Both the position numbers and the translations under genes were made by a program. DNA of 64,000 bases from Microbacterium sp. C7(2022) (GTDB lineage Bacteria; Actinomycetota; Actinomycetes; Actinomycetales; Microbacteriaceae), in assembly GCF_028823665.1 (NCBI RefSeq), contig NZ_JAPEHV010000002.1, forward strand, positions 1-64,000. The letters run 5' to 3'. Each line of letters starts with the position of its first letter. Position 1 is the first letter of the stretch. This document shows, one piece after another, positions 46,517-53,412 of the stretch. A model generated the notes under the pieces. It did no database searches and had not been told where the DNA came from. It saw only the letters and a program-made list of their open reading frames with translations.

Positions 46517-46838
46517 GGGTACTCCTTCGAGAGGTGCCCGGCCACGCGGCACGGGCGGTGAATGGTTGGAGCGGCACCACAGATACGGACCAGGGACTTA
46601 CCCAGAGCGGGTCTCGTCATGGTCGCGCTGGTGCGCTTTCGCTCGGACGGACGGGCTGACGCGGACTGCCCGCGAACTTGACCAGTGGCCCTCGTCCCGG
46701 GCGTCGGCTTGACCGACGGCCTTTCACTCGCCCTGGGATGACCTGACCGCTCGAACTTGACCAGTGGCCCTCGTCCTTCGACCGACCCTCCCGGGAGGCG
46801 TGCAGGCACATTAACACGACCCTCCGACACGCGCCCGA
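46517..46838. other. 322-bp non-coding gap between HNH and capsid genes
   Basis: No convincing gene; a weak minus-strand frame to 46817 has no start signal or family. It holds a 25-bp direct repeat, a CGTCGG dyad and three CTTGACC copies. As the only long gap in the element beside an HNH gene, it is the best candidate for a packaging (cos/pac) site or the capsid promoter. Confidence 0.55.
46673..46776 (+). repeat. 25-bp direct repeat with CTTGACC core
   Basis: Exact 25-base copies at 46673-46697 and 46752-46776 (core AACTTGACCAGTGGCC). A third CTTGACC at 46708 sits inside the dyad CGTCGG-N5-CCGACG (46702-46718). Copies are 79 bp apart. Confidence 0.8.
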
Positions 46839-47120
46839 TCACCAGTCCTCGGTCGTCTCGCCGAGCGCGAGCTGATGCACACTCGCACCCTTCGACCGGT
46901 TGCAGCGCAGATGCGTCGGCGCACAGTTCCGCGGGTCCAGCTCGAGGTCCGGGCGCTGCTTCCGCGGGATCTTGTGGTCCAGCTCGAACGCGCCAGGATC
47001 GCCCGCAGGCAGCGAGTAGTCGATCGCCTGCCCGCACAACCAACAGCGGGTGCCCGCAGCCGCCCACGTGCCCCGCAGCTCACGGCGCAGCGCCCGATAC
47101 GCGCCAGAGTCAAGCGCCAT
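46839..47120 (-). CDS. HNH endonuclease
   Basis: 93 residues from ATG 47120. CWLCG and CAPTHLRCNRSKG give the zinc-binding Cys pairs, ELDHKIPRKQRPDLELDPRNC the HNH core with Asp-His. In HK97-like phages such a gene next to the head genes assists terminase cleavage at cos; with no terminase here it would act on or with the helper's enzyme. It overlaps the upstream gene by 11 bases. Confidence 0.88.
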   Translation of the reverse strand: MALDSGAYRALRRELRGTWAAAGTRCWLCGQAIDYSLPAGDPGAFELDHKIPRKQRPDLELDPRNCAPTHLRCNRSKGASVHQLALGETTEDW

Positions 47121-47358
47121 GACGACCCTCCGTCCACTGCGCCTCGTCGTACTGCCACGCGAGCCGAGGATCGACCCACACCGCCTCGACTGCATCGCCG
47201 GACCAGTCCCGTCGCGTGACGACGAGAACCTTCTGCAGCGGGTTCCCGTCCGGGCCGAGGACCGGCTCGCCGTCACGGTCGAGGACCGGCCCCCGCTTGC
47301 CCAGCTCCCGATCCTGGTCGTCGGCGTCCTCGCGGCGCAGCGCCCACAGCCACCTCAC
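47110..47358 (-). CDS. Small hypothetical protein of element 2
   Basis: 82 residues. Contains DRDGEPVLGPDGNPLQKVLVV followed by VEAVWVDPRLAWQYDEAQW. No family recognised. Overlaps its neighbours by 11 and 4 bases. Confidence 0.65.
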   Translation of the reverse strand: MRWLWALRREDADDQDRELGKRGPVLDRDGEPVLGPDGNPLQKVLVVTRRDWSGDAVEAVWVDPRLAWQYDEAQWTEGRHGA

Positions 47359-47723
47359 GACACGACCCCGATCCGCTCGAGGGTCCGGCGACGAGCAGCG
47401 AGCAGCTCAAGCACGGCAGGCACGTCACCCTGCTCGAGCAGCCGCTCGACGTCGGCAAGAGCACGACGCTCATGCCGCACCGAGGACTCGGCAAGCTGCA
47501 GCAGCCGGTGGAAGTCGTCGCCACGCTCTCGCAGCGCCACGAGGCGCGCCCGCGCCGACCGCGCAGCCTGCTCGGCGTCACGCGCACGCACGTTCGCCTC
47601 GTGAGCCAGCGACCGCGCCTCGCGGAGGCGACGCTGCACGTCCAACGCGAACGCCCGCCACGGGTTCTCCCCATCGCCCCGGCGAGGACGGATGCCGTCC
47701 AGCCAGTCATCACTCGTCCGCAT
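47355..47723 (-). CDS. Coiled-coil hypothetical protein of element 2
   Basis: 122 residues, Arg/Ala/Glu-rich and predicted almost wholly helical (residues 25-115), e.g. RDAEQAARSARARLVALRERGD. Could be a DNA-binding or scaffold-like coiled coil; no family recognised. ATGA-type overlap with the next gene. Confidence 0.65.
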   Translation of the reverse strand: MRTSDDWLDGIRPRRGDGENPWRAFALDVQRRLREARSLAHEANVRARDAEQAARSARARLVALRERGDDFHRLLQLAESSVRHERRALADVERLLEQGDVPAVLELLAARRRTLERIGVVS

Positions 47724-47955
47724 CGTCGACCACCTCCCCGTCCAGCTCGGCGTCGAGCAGGGCCAGCGAGAGCGCGTCCCGCCAGCTGTCGCCGTGCAGC
47801 GCCTCGAGCGCAGCCGCAGCCGTGTCGGCGAGCGCCAGGATCAGCGAGAGGTTCCCGCTCGGATGGAAGCCGCGCAGCGCTTCCAGCAACTGATCCCGGT
47901 CCTGGTCCGCGACGGCGAAGATGAGCCGCCCTGCGGTCTGCTTCACATCAGCCAC
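47710..47955 (-). CDS. Small acidic protein of element 2
   Basis: 81 residues from GTG 47955; helical, ends in an acidic tail (ELDGEVVDDADE). No family recognised. Overlaps upstream gene by 8 and downstream gene by 14 bases. Confidence 0.6.
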   Translation of the reverse strand: MADVKQTAGRLIFAVADQDRDQLLEALRGFHPSGNLSLILALADTAAAALEALHGDSWRDALSLALLDAELDGEVVDDADE

Positions 47956-48295
47956 GAGCAGCCTCCCCACGCGCGCGCGTGCGCGAAGGGGAGTCCCCCT
48001 CGGAGGGGGACTTCCGCTGCCGGAGACTTCGGTCTGAAGGGTCGGTTGCAGAGGCGTGAACGCCCTTACCCCCTGGGCGGGTGAGGGTGACGCGGAGGCC
48101 GCCGTTCGGGCCGCGGCCGACGCGGACCTGCCAGTGCTCGAGCGCGAGCATCGCAAGGTCAGCGATCGCGGACTGGTCAAGGCTGCTGACGAGGTAGCGG
48201 AACTCGCCGGGCCGGTCGATGCGGTGGTCCCTGGTTGAGTTGATCAGCCAGGTGGCGGGGCTGCCTTCTGCGCGCAGCAGAGTTGTCGGGGTCAT
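47948..48295 (-). CDS. Small hypothetical protein of element 2
   Basis: 115 residues. The N-terminal 75 look folded (FRYLVSSLDQSAIADLAMLALEHWQVRVGRGPNGGLRVTLTR); the tail is basic and low-complexity and is encoded across a perfect 9-bp hairpin (AGTCCCCCT, 47992-48012). No family recognised. Confidence 0.65.
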   Translation of the reverse strand: MTPTTLLRAEGSPATWLINSTRDHRIDRPGEFRYLVSSLDQSAIADLAMLALEHWQVRVGRGPNGGLRVTLTRPGGKGVHASATDPSDRSLRQRKSPSEGDSPSRTRARGEAARG

Positions 48296-48486
48296 GCGTT
48301 GCGGTCCTTTCGGTCGAGGTCGTCGGCGAAGTCGTGGATGGCGTCGGAGAGCGCACGAATGTCGGCGCGGGGGATGGGGAGCACGGCGACGCTGCGCGCG
48401 TGGCGCTTCGGTCCCGTGCGCTCGATCAGCCTGATGCGGACAATGCCGGTCCGGTCGTCGTAGGTGAGCTTCGTTCTAGTGGCCAT
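48292..48486 (-). CDS. Small hypothetical protein of element 2
   Basis: 64 residues: a beta hairpin-like half (TKLTYDDRTGIVRIRLIERTG) and a helical end (ADIRALSDAIHDFADDLD). GAAAGGAACC precedes the ATG. 4-base overlap with the next gene. Confidence 0.65.
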   Translation of the reverse strand: MATRTKLTYDDRTGIVRIRLIERTGPKRHARSVAVLPIPRADIRALSDAIHDFADDLDRKDRNA

Positions 48487-48640
48487 CGGGCTGGTTCCTT
48501 TCGGTAGAGGATTCGGTAAGGCCGAGCGCTTCCTTGGCTCGGTTTAGGCGGGCAAGTGCTTCGGCGTCGAGGTCGGCATCTGGCGAGCGGTGCTTGCGTC
48601 GTCGAGCGAGCGCACGCTCGACGCGGACCTGCCGATTCAC
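48476..48640 (-). CDS. Very small basic protein of element 2
   Basis: 54 residues from GTG 48640, which overlaps the ATPase stop as GTGA. Basic, helical: VRVERALARRRKHRSPDADLDAEALARLNRAKEALG. Its stop lies 11 bases inside the next gene. Coupling and lack of any other gene here support it. Confidence 0.55.
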   Translation of the reverse strand: MNRQVRVERALARRRKHRSPDADLDAEALARLNRAKEALGLTESSTERNQPDGH

Positions 48641-49884
48641 CACGGTTCTTCCTCCGGCAGGGCGAGGACCGGTTCGGCCGCTTCGACCGGTCCGGCCGGT
48701 TCAGATGAGAGGGCGATGCCGAGCTGTCGCCACACCCGCTCAAACGACGAGCGCGCGTACCCGCGCGCCTTCGCGCTATCGCGGGTAGCTCGCACTTTCG
48801 CGCTCTGAGTGAGCATCCGCCCCATCCGCTGCGCAGTGAGCTGACGGCCATACGACGAGCCGTCGCCCCAGTACTCCGGGTTCAGAGCGATCAGCCGGCC
48901 GATCAGCGTCGGCGTCGCGACGAACACCTCGTGCTCGCCCCACACCGAGTGCAGGTCGCGCAGCAGCACGACCGCAGGCGGGAGCTTCATCAGACCTTCC
49001 TCGCGTTCCATAGCAATGTCCTCCAGATCACGGTTGATGAGGGACTCGACCGTTGACGGCCAGCGACCGCCCGCGACAGCCGCGACACGGGCGAGCGGAT
49101 GCCACTTCTCCTTCACGCGGCCGACACACCCGGCCGGGAGCGGAGGCCGGACGGTGCGCACGTCGTCCCGGAACCGATCGAGCGCCTCGGCGAGCGACTC
49201 GCCAATCTCGACGGCAGTCGGCTCGATTTCCTCCCAGTCGGAGGACTCGACGGTCCCGAAGAGGTCCGGCATCAGTAGGACCCTGATGCAGCGCGAGCGG
49301 GTATCGTCCGGCAGCGCCGGAGCGTTGCCCGCCATCGCGACAGGCGAGTAGGTCGTCATCTCGGCAACGTCCCATTCCCCGCCACGGCCCGGAACGAGGA
49401 CCGGGCGCGTCGCGCCACGCTTGTACCCGCTGTTGAGGATCGCGATCAGGTCCTCGACGCCCGGCTTCTTGGGATCGAGGGACCGGTCAACCTCATCGAT
49501 CAAGATCGTCCGCATCTCGCGGTCGAGCATCCGTGCGAGCAGCGCGGGCGACGAGATGGAGGCGGCCTGGATCGGACGAACGCACAGCCGCTGCAGATGC
49601 TCGAGCACGGTCGTCTTGCCGGAGCCAGGCATTGCCGAGTCGAGCACGAGGCGAGGAGTCGTGTAGGTCTCCATCGCGACGTGCGTATGAGCCGCCCACA
49701 GCGCGAGCAGATCGAGGTCCAGCTCGTCGGCGACGCTGATGTAGGTGCCGAGCCAACCGCGGACGGTTTCCAGCACACCCCCCAGATACGAACCGGCCGA
49801 ACCGGTCGAAGCGGCCGAACCGGTCTGCAGCACCCCCTCTACCGAACCGGCCGAACCGGTCAGACCGGCCGAACCGGCCGTCAC
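48637..49884 (-). CDS. DUF3631-domain ATPase (replication-type)
   Basis: 415 residues from GTG 49884. Low-complexity TGS/AGS start (1-32), then a P-loop ATPase: SAMPGSGKTTVLEHL (Walker A near residue 88), TILIDEVD (Walker B near 126), a GNAPALPDDTRSRCIRV sensor-like segment, and the DUF3631 C-terminal domain ending in EPAGPVEAAEPV. DUF3631 proteins sit in satellite and plasmid replication regions, often fused to primases, so a helicase/initiator role is likely. Both ends of the gene are built from 9-bp iterons. Confidence 0.85.
   Translation of the reverse strand: MTAGSAGLTGSAGSVEGVLQTGSAASTGSAGSYLGGVLETVRGWLGTYISVADELDLDLLALWAAHTHVAMETYTTPRLVLDSAMPGSGKTTVLEHLQRLCVRPIQAASISSPALLARMLDREMRTILIDEVDRSLDPKKPGVEDLIAILNSGYKRGATRPVLVPGRGGEWDVAEMTTYSPVAMAGNAPALPDDTRSRCIRVLLMPDLFGTVESSDWEEIEPTAVEIGESLAEALDRFRDDVRTVRPPLPAGCVGRVKEKWHPLARVAAVAGGRWPSTVESLINRDLEDIAMEREEGLMKLPPAVVLLRDLHSVWGEHEVFVATPTLIGRLIALNPEYWGDGSSYGRQLTAQRMGRMLTQSAKVRATRDSAKARGYARSSFERVWRQLGIALSSEPAGPVEAAEPVLALPEEEPW
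48667..48702 (-). repeat. Iteron array C, inverted, at the 3' end of the DUF3631 gene
   Basis: Four 9-bp units related to CGAACCGGY. The 36-bp block is the reverse complement of 49790-49825 with a single mismatch. Confidence 0.85.
49789..49878 (+). repeat. Iteron arrays A and B at the 5' end of the DUF3631 gene (candidate origin of element 2)
   Basis: Array A: four units of CGAACCGGY at 49789, 49798, 49807, 49816. Array B: four more at 49843, 49852, 49861, 49870. Each step is exactly 9 bp; variants are CGAAGCGGC and CAGACCGGC. They encode the TGS/AGS repeats of the protein start, while the inverted array C encodes EPA/GPV/EAA/EPV at the other end. Confidence 0.85.
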
Positions 49885-50087
49885 GAGCGGGCCTCCGCGA
49901 AGAACGCGTCGAGCGCGCGGCTGGCGCGCCTCTGCTCGCGGCTCGGCGGTGTCCAGCTCGCCCCGGACTGGTACGGGTGCGCGTAGACGTGGTTGCGCAG
50001 CGGGTCGAGGGCGATCGCGGCCGGGATGCCCGCCGAGTCGACCTCGCCGACGTGCTCGCGCGCGGCGTGCTCCTGACCGGCGCTCAA
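49881..50087 (-). CDS. Small hypothetical protein of element 2
   Basis: 68 residues, TTG start at 50087 overlapping the previous stop (TTGA); start uncertain. Contains GIPAAIALDPLRNHVYAHPYQSG and a basic helical end REQRRASRALDAFFAEA. No family recognised. 4-base overlap with the ATPase gene. Confidence 0.55.
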   Translation of the reverse strand: MSAGQEHAAREHVGEVDSAGIPAAIALDPLRNHVYAHPYQSGASWTPPSREQRRASRALDAFFAEARS

Positions 50088-50212
50088 CGCCCCGCTCCCG
50101 ACGTCGTAGCGGCGCGGAGGATCGTAACGACCTGATCGACCTGCGCGGCCGTCAGCGGGGGAGCAGCGGACACGACACGCTCGGCGTAGGCCTCGAGCGT
50201 GGCGGCGTTCAC
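50084..50212 (-). CDS. Very small hypothetical protein of element 2
   Basis: 42 residues, GTG start overlapping the HTH gene stop (GTGA). TLEAYAERVVSAAPPLTAAQVDQVVTILRAA resembles the short helical proteins that follow excisionases in actinobacterial prophage elements. Function unknown. Confidence 0.5.
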   Translation of the reverse strand: MNAATLEAYAERVVSAAPPLTAAQVDQVVTILRAATTSGAGR

Positions 50213-50472
50213 TCGTCACCGCCAGCCGCGATGCGCTCGGTGACCTCGAGCGGACGGCGGATCGTGCGCTCGACGACGGGCGCGGGGCCGAGCGGCACCG
50301 GGCGGATGCTCTCGAGGTCGACGCGGACGAGGCGCGGGCCGATGCGCTCGGCGTAAATCTCGCCGCGGGCGATCATGCGGCGGATGGTGTCGCGGCTGAC
50401 GCCGAGAGCGGCGGCTGCCTGATTCATCGTCGCCCAGCCGGCGAGGCTGCGCGGGGGAGTGCTCGTAGACAC
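50209..50472 (-). CDS. Excisionase-like HTH protein
   Basis: 87 residues from GTG 50472. MNQAAAALGVSRDTIRRMIARGEIYAERIGPRLVRVDLESI is a MerR-like/HTH_17 DNA-binding domain; the tail is Pro-rich. It heads the long minus-strand operon, so it is either the recombination directionality factor for the serine recombinase or an early regulator. Its ribosome binding site AGGAGGG is buried in a strong hairpin. Confidence 0.78.
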   Translation of the reverse strand: MSTSTPPRSLAGWATMNQAAAALGVSRDTIRRMIARGEIYAERIGPRLVRVDLESIRPVPLGPAPVVERTIRRPLEVTERIAAGGDE

Positions 50473-50475
50473 GGA

Positions 50476-50528
50476 AACCCTCCTGGGGCCGGGATACGGC
50501 TTTCGCCGTCCTCCCGGTCAGGAGGGTT
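50476..50528 (-). promoter_or_regulatory. Leader hairpin hiding the ribosome binding site of the HTH-headed operon
   Basis: On the transcript: arm AACCCTCCTG pairs with CAGGAGGGTT, then CCGGGA with TCCCGG, then ACGGC with GCCGT, capped by a GAAA tetraloop; about 21 pairs with small internal bulges. The 3' arm contains the Shine-Dalgarno AGGAGGG, five bases before the GTG start. Confidence 0.8.
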
Positions 50529-50589
50529 CTAGGTGGACCGCGTCTACGGTCGGGAAGTTCCCTTGTGGAACTCGGTGACTACGTTAGCG

Positions 50590-50626
50590 CATGCTGCGCG
50601 CGGGCGGGCGCGACGCGCGCAGCATG
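50590..50626 (-). terminator. Hairpin after the 148-aa gene of element 2
   Basis: Perfect 13-bp stem (CATGCTGCGCGCG and complement), 11-base loop, just beyond the stop at 50632; no T-run. The HTH operon promoter should lie between here and 50528. Confidence 0.65.
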
Positions 50627-50631
50627 GCAGG

Positions 50632-51078
50632 TCAGTGCTGCGCGACGTGAGCGCGCAGCACTTCCAGATCGGGCAGGTAGATCGTCGTTCGGCCTGCGAG
50701 CGCGACGCGATCGAGGACCTCGAACAGCTCCGCGTCGTGCGGAAACTGGACCGTGACATTGCAGCCACGGCAGTGGAACTCGTAGCCGCTGCGCTTCACC
50801 GCCCGGCCCACAGCGACCGCAGCGCCGAGGCGGTGCACCAGCTCCGTGGCGTCCGCGTCAGGCACGTAGACGTCGTCGGAGCGCGCAGCAGCGCCGTTGA
50901 CGTAGTCGCGGCTGTCGGAGCCGACGCCCTCCCACACGCGAACGCCGTTCGGGTGACGAAACTTCCAGGCCTCCAGCGCGCGGTGAGCGACGGCCAGTCG
51001 AGCGCGGATGACGTCGCCCGCGCGGCGGCGGTGGCCAGCGCAGCGGATGGTGAGGTCGTAGCCGAGCAGGTCGGTCAC
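50632..51078 (-). CDS. Hypothetical protein with possible zinc site
   Basis: 148 residues. Helical N-terminal part (AGDVIRARLAVAHRALEAWKFRH), a DDVYVPDADATELVHRLGAAVAVG middle, and FHCRGCNVTVQFPHDAELFEVLD with one CxxC. No family recognised. It overlaps the preceding small gene by 4 bases and lies between recombinase and HTH operon. Confidence 0.65.
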   Translation of the reverse strand: MTDLLGYDLTIRCAGHRRRAGDVIRARLAVAHRALEAWKFRHPNGVRVWEGVGSDSRDYVNGAAARSDDVYVPDADATELVHRLGAAVAVGRAVKRSGYEFHCRGCNVTVQFPHDAELFEVLDRVALAGRTTIYLPDLEVLRAHVAQH

Positions 51079-51311
51079 GGCCGCGCGTCCTGCTCGTCCG
51101 CGCGGGCGCGCAGCCAGGCCGGGAACGCCTCGTAGAGCGCGGCGAGAGCGCGCAGCTCGTCGGCAGTGACGTCACGGTCGACCTCGAGCACGAGCGTCGC
51201 GGCGTGACGGCCGTCCGGCCAGTCGACGGTCAGCAGTTCCGCGCCCGGCGCGAACGAGTGACGCTCGACAACCTCGTTGTCGGCAGCAGGAGTGGATGCG
51301 AGAATTCCCAT
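51075..51311 (-). CDS. Small hypothetical protein of element 2
   Basis: 78 residues from ATG 51311 (GGAAGGACC upstream). ELLTVDWPDGRHAATLVLEVDRDVTADELRALAALYEAFPAWLRA suggests a small alpha/beta fold. No family recognised. Confidence 0.6.
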   Translation of the reverse strand: MGILASTPAADNEVVERHSFAPGAELLTVDWPDGRHAATLVLEVDRDVTADELRALAALYEAFPAWLRARADEQDARP

Positions 51312-51333
51312 GATCGGGGTCCTTCCGGTCGTG

Positions 51334-51363
51334 GCCCTCGTCGCTCTTCCCAGCGGCGAGGGC
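51334..51363 (-). terminator. Terminator after the serine recombinase
   Basis: 12-bp stem (GCCCTCGTCGCT against AGCGGCGAGGGC, one G-U) with a 6-base loop, 31 bases past the recombinase stop; a smaller GACGGC/GCCGTC hairpin precedes it at 51372-51387. Confidence 0.7.
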
Positions 51364-51393
51364 ATCTTCGTGACGGCGGGTGCCGTCAAGCTT

Positions 51394-52872
51394 TCAGGAG
51401 TCCTCCGACACCGGTCGGTGCCAGTCGAACTCGATGGTTTCAGTGACGCGCTCCGACCACGCCTCGAGCTTCTCGACGTTGCGCTCCGACGGCCGACGGC
51501 CGGGAGGCATCCGATGCACGCGGACCGTGCACAGCGCGTTGATGACCACGCCTCGAGCGTGAGGATCGACGATAGCTCGCCACGAGGCTGCCGGGTCCGC
51601 GGAACCGAGGATGCCCCCGAGCGCGGTCGCCGAGCCGACCCGTGCGAGCTGAGCCTCGACCTCGCGCAGCTTCGCCTCGGCGCGGTCCGTCGCGACCTTC
51701 ACCTGGCGAGCATTCAGCAGCCCGTCGGCGAGGTCGGCCGCGAAGCCGTCAATGCGGGCGCGCAGCGCAGTCGCCTCGTCGCGGAGCGCGCGCACGTCGT
51801 CGCGATCCTCGGCCGCGAACGCGTCCGCGATACGCGGGTCGAGCAGCCGCTTGCTGATCACCGCCTCGACGGTCTGGTCGATGTAGTCGGCGCGGCGGCT
51901 GACGTGCGACCCGTTCGGGCAGACGTAGACCCGGTAGTGGGCTGCGCCCGGCTTCGGGTTCTTCACGCCCGCGTAGCCAGTCTTGAGCGGCGTCCCGCAG
52001 ATGCCGCAGACGTAGCAGCCCGCGCCCATGTAGCGGCGAGCGTTCCCGCGCTGCCCGAACCGTTCACGGCGCGCCGGGTCGGAGAGGATCGCACCGACGG
52101 CCCGGTAGATGTCCTCGGTGACGAGCGGCTCCCAGTCGCCCGGCCCGACGTATTCGCGCGAGCGGCCTCCGCTCGGCTGTGCCCGCAGCATCCAGCGCTC
52201 CGCGATGTACCGCGGATTCGTGAGCAGGTCGCGCACGCCCGAGCGGCTCCACGGCTTGCCGCGGGTATTCGTGACGCCGTTGTCGCCGAGCCAGCGCGTC
52301 AACGTATGCAGCCCTTCCCCGGCCGCGAAGCGCGAGAACAGCTCCCGGACCACGCGCGCCTCATCCTCGAGCACGGTCCCGTCCTTCGCGTAGCCGAACG
52401 CGCGGCCCGCGGGCATCTTGCCCAGCTCGGCGCGCTGCTGGTTCGCGGCACGCTGACGGGCACCCTTCCGCTCGACCTCGCCGCGAGCGACACTCGCGAG
52501 GATGCGACCGACGAGCCGCCCGGCATCCGTCGTCAGATCGACGTCGCCGGACACGGTCGCGATCTTGACGCCGGTCCGCTCGCTGAGCGCGATCAGGTCC
52601 TCCAGCTCGCTGAGCTTCCGCGTGAGCCGGTCGATGTGCCAGGCGACGATGACGTCGATGCTCCCAGCCTCGGCAGCGGCGACCATCGCCTCGAACTTCG
52701 GGCGACGACCGGCCGTGGCACTGGTGTCGTTCTCGATCCAGACGCGCGCCGGGTCGACGTCCCAGCCGCGACCCTGGGCAAGCTCGATGCACGCGGAGCG
52801 CTGCCGGTCGACGCCGAGGCCTTCGCCGGTCTTGTCCTTGCTGATCCGCGCGTAGATCGCCGCCCGCGTCAT
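51394..52872 (-). CDS. Large serine recombinase (integrase)
   Basis: 492 residues. N-terminal resolvase domain with nucleophile Ser in YARISKDK (residue 10), RRPKFEAMVAAAEAG, VAWHIDRLTRK and the GRLVGRILASVARGEVERK helix. The recombinase domain follows (AFGYAKDGTVLEDEARVVRELF...GKPWSRSGVRDLLTNPRY), then a zinc ribbon (CYVCGICGTPL...YVCPNGSHVS) and coiled coil. Joins attP and attB without host factors. It integrated into acnA at the 16-bp core. Overlaps the upstream small gene by 4 bases. Confidence 0.95.
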   Translation of the reverse strand: MTRAAIYARISKDKTGEGLGVDRQRSACIELAQGRGWDVDPARVWIENDTSATAGRRPKFEAMVAAAEAGSIDVIVAWHIDRLTRKLSELEDLIALSERTGVKIATVSGDVDLTTDAGRLVGRILASVARGEVERKGARQRAANQQRAELGKMPAGRAFGYAKDGTVLEDEARVVRELFSRFAAGEGLHTLTRWLGDNGVTNTRGKPWSRSGVRDLLTNPRYIAERWMLRAQPSGGRSREYVGPGDWEPLVTEDIYRAVGAILSDPARRERFGQRGNARRYMGAGCYVCGICGTPLKTGYAGVKNPKPGAAHYRVYVCPNGSHVSRRADYIDQTVEAVISKRLLDPRIADAFAAEDRDDVRALRDEATALRARIDGFAADLADGLLNARQVKVATDRAEAKLREVEAQLARVGSATALGGILGSADPAASWRAIVDPHARGVVINALCTVRVHRMPPGRRPSERNVEKLEAWSERVTETIEFDWHRPVSEDS

Positions 52873-53069
52873 GCTGCGACCTCGGCATTGAACTCGGCGA
52901 GCGCGGCGCGGAACGTCGCCAGGTCCGCGGCGAGCGCTTCGCCGCGCAGCCGGTCTGCACGCGGCGAGCGGTCGGCGGGGACGGTCGAGTTTGTCGCGAT
53001 CAGGTCCGCGGCGTTGACGCCGGAGGCGAGCACAAGCGCAGCGGAGAGCAGGCGGTCGCGCGGAGTCAC
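52869..53069 (-). CDS. Small hypothetical protein co-transcribed with the recombinase
   Basis: 66 residues from GTG 53069. Helical, alanine-rich: RLLSAALVLASGVNAADLIATNS and LAADLATFRAALAEFNAEVA. 4-base overlaps on both sides place it in one transcript with the recombinase. Function unknown. Confidence 0.6.
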   Translation of the reverse strand: MTPRDRLLSAALVLASGVNAADLIATNSTVPADRSPRADRLRGEALAADLATFRAALAEFNAEVAA

Positions 53070-53347
53070 GCTGCAGCCTCGATGCCGAGGATGAGCAGCG
53101 CCCGCTCGCACGCCCGGCGCAGGTCGCCTCCGAAGCGAGCGGACGACTCGAGCGCGCCGGTCGAGTCGAACTCGTGAACGATGACCTCGCCGTCGAGGAT
53201 GACGATGCGCGCCGACCGGTTTTCGGCGCGGCGCTTCGAGAACCAGTGCTCGTCGCCGTAGGAGCCGCGGTCGAACTGGCGCGACCAGTCGAAGCCGAGG
53301 ATCGCGTCGAAGAAGTCGACGACCTCGTCGGTGCTGAGATTCTGCAT
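53066..53347 (-). CDS. Small hypothetical protein, first gene of the recombinase operon
   Basis: 93 residues, ATG 53347 behind AAGGAG. DEVVDFFDAILGFDWSRQFDRGSYGDEHWF then ARIVILDGEVIVHEFDSTGALESSARFGGDLRRACERALLIL. No family recognised. Starts 66 bases from attR. Confidence 0.65.
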   Translation of the reverse strand: MQNLSTDEVVDFFDAILGFDWSRQFDRGSYGDEHWFSKRRAENRSARIVILDGEVIVHEFDSTGALESSARFGGDLRRACERALLILGIEAAA

Positions 53348-53412
53348 GGATGGCTCCTTCGGTGGGGCGGGATTCCCGCTTCAATTAACCCTAGTAGTTG
53401 CCACGTTACCTA

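Noticed and set aside
4254-49823. Shared ACCGGT core between the iterons of elements 1 and 2
   Set aside because: A six-base GC-rich match is expected by chance; unit lengths and spacings differ.
48667-49825. 36-bp inverted repeats as ends of a transposon around the DUF3631 gene
   Set aside because: They lie inside the coding sequence, carry no target duplication, and no transposase is encoded between them.
49789-49878. Possible CRISPR-like array
   Set aside because: Units are contiguous 9-mers without spacers and no cas genes are present; iterons fit better.
51277-53094. 605-residue open frame opposite the serine recombinase
   Set aside because: Antisense frame kept open by GC-rich codons; the minus-strand recombinase has complete catalytic motifs.
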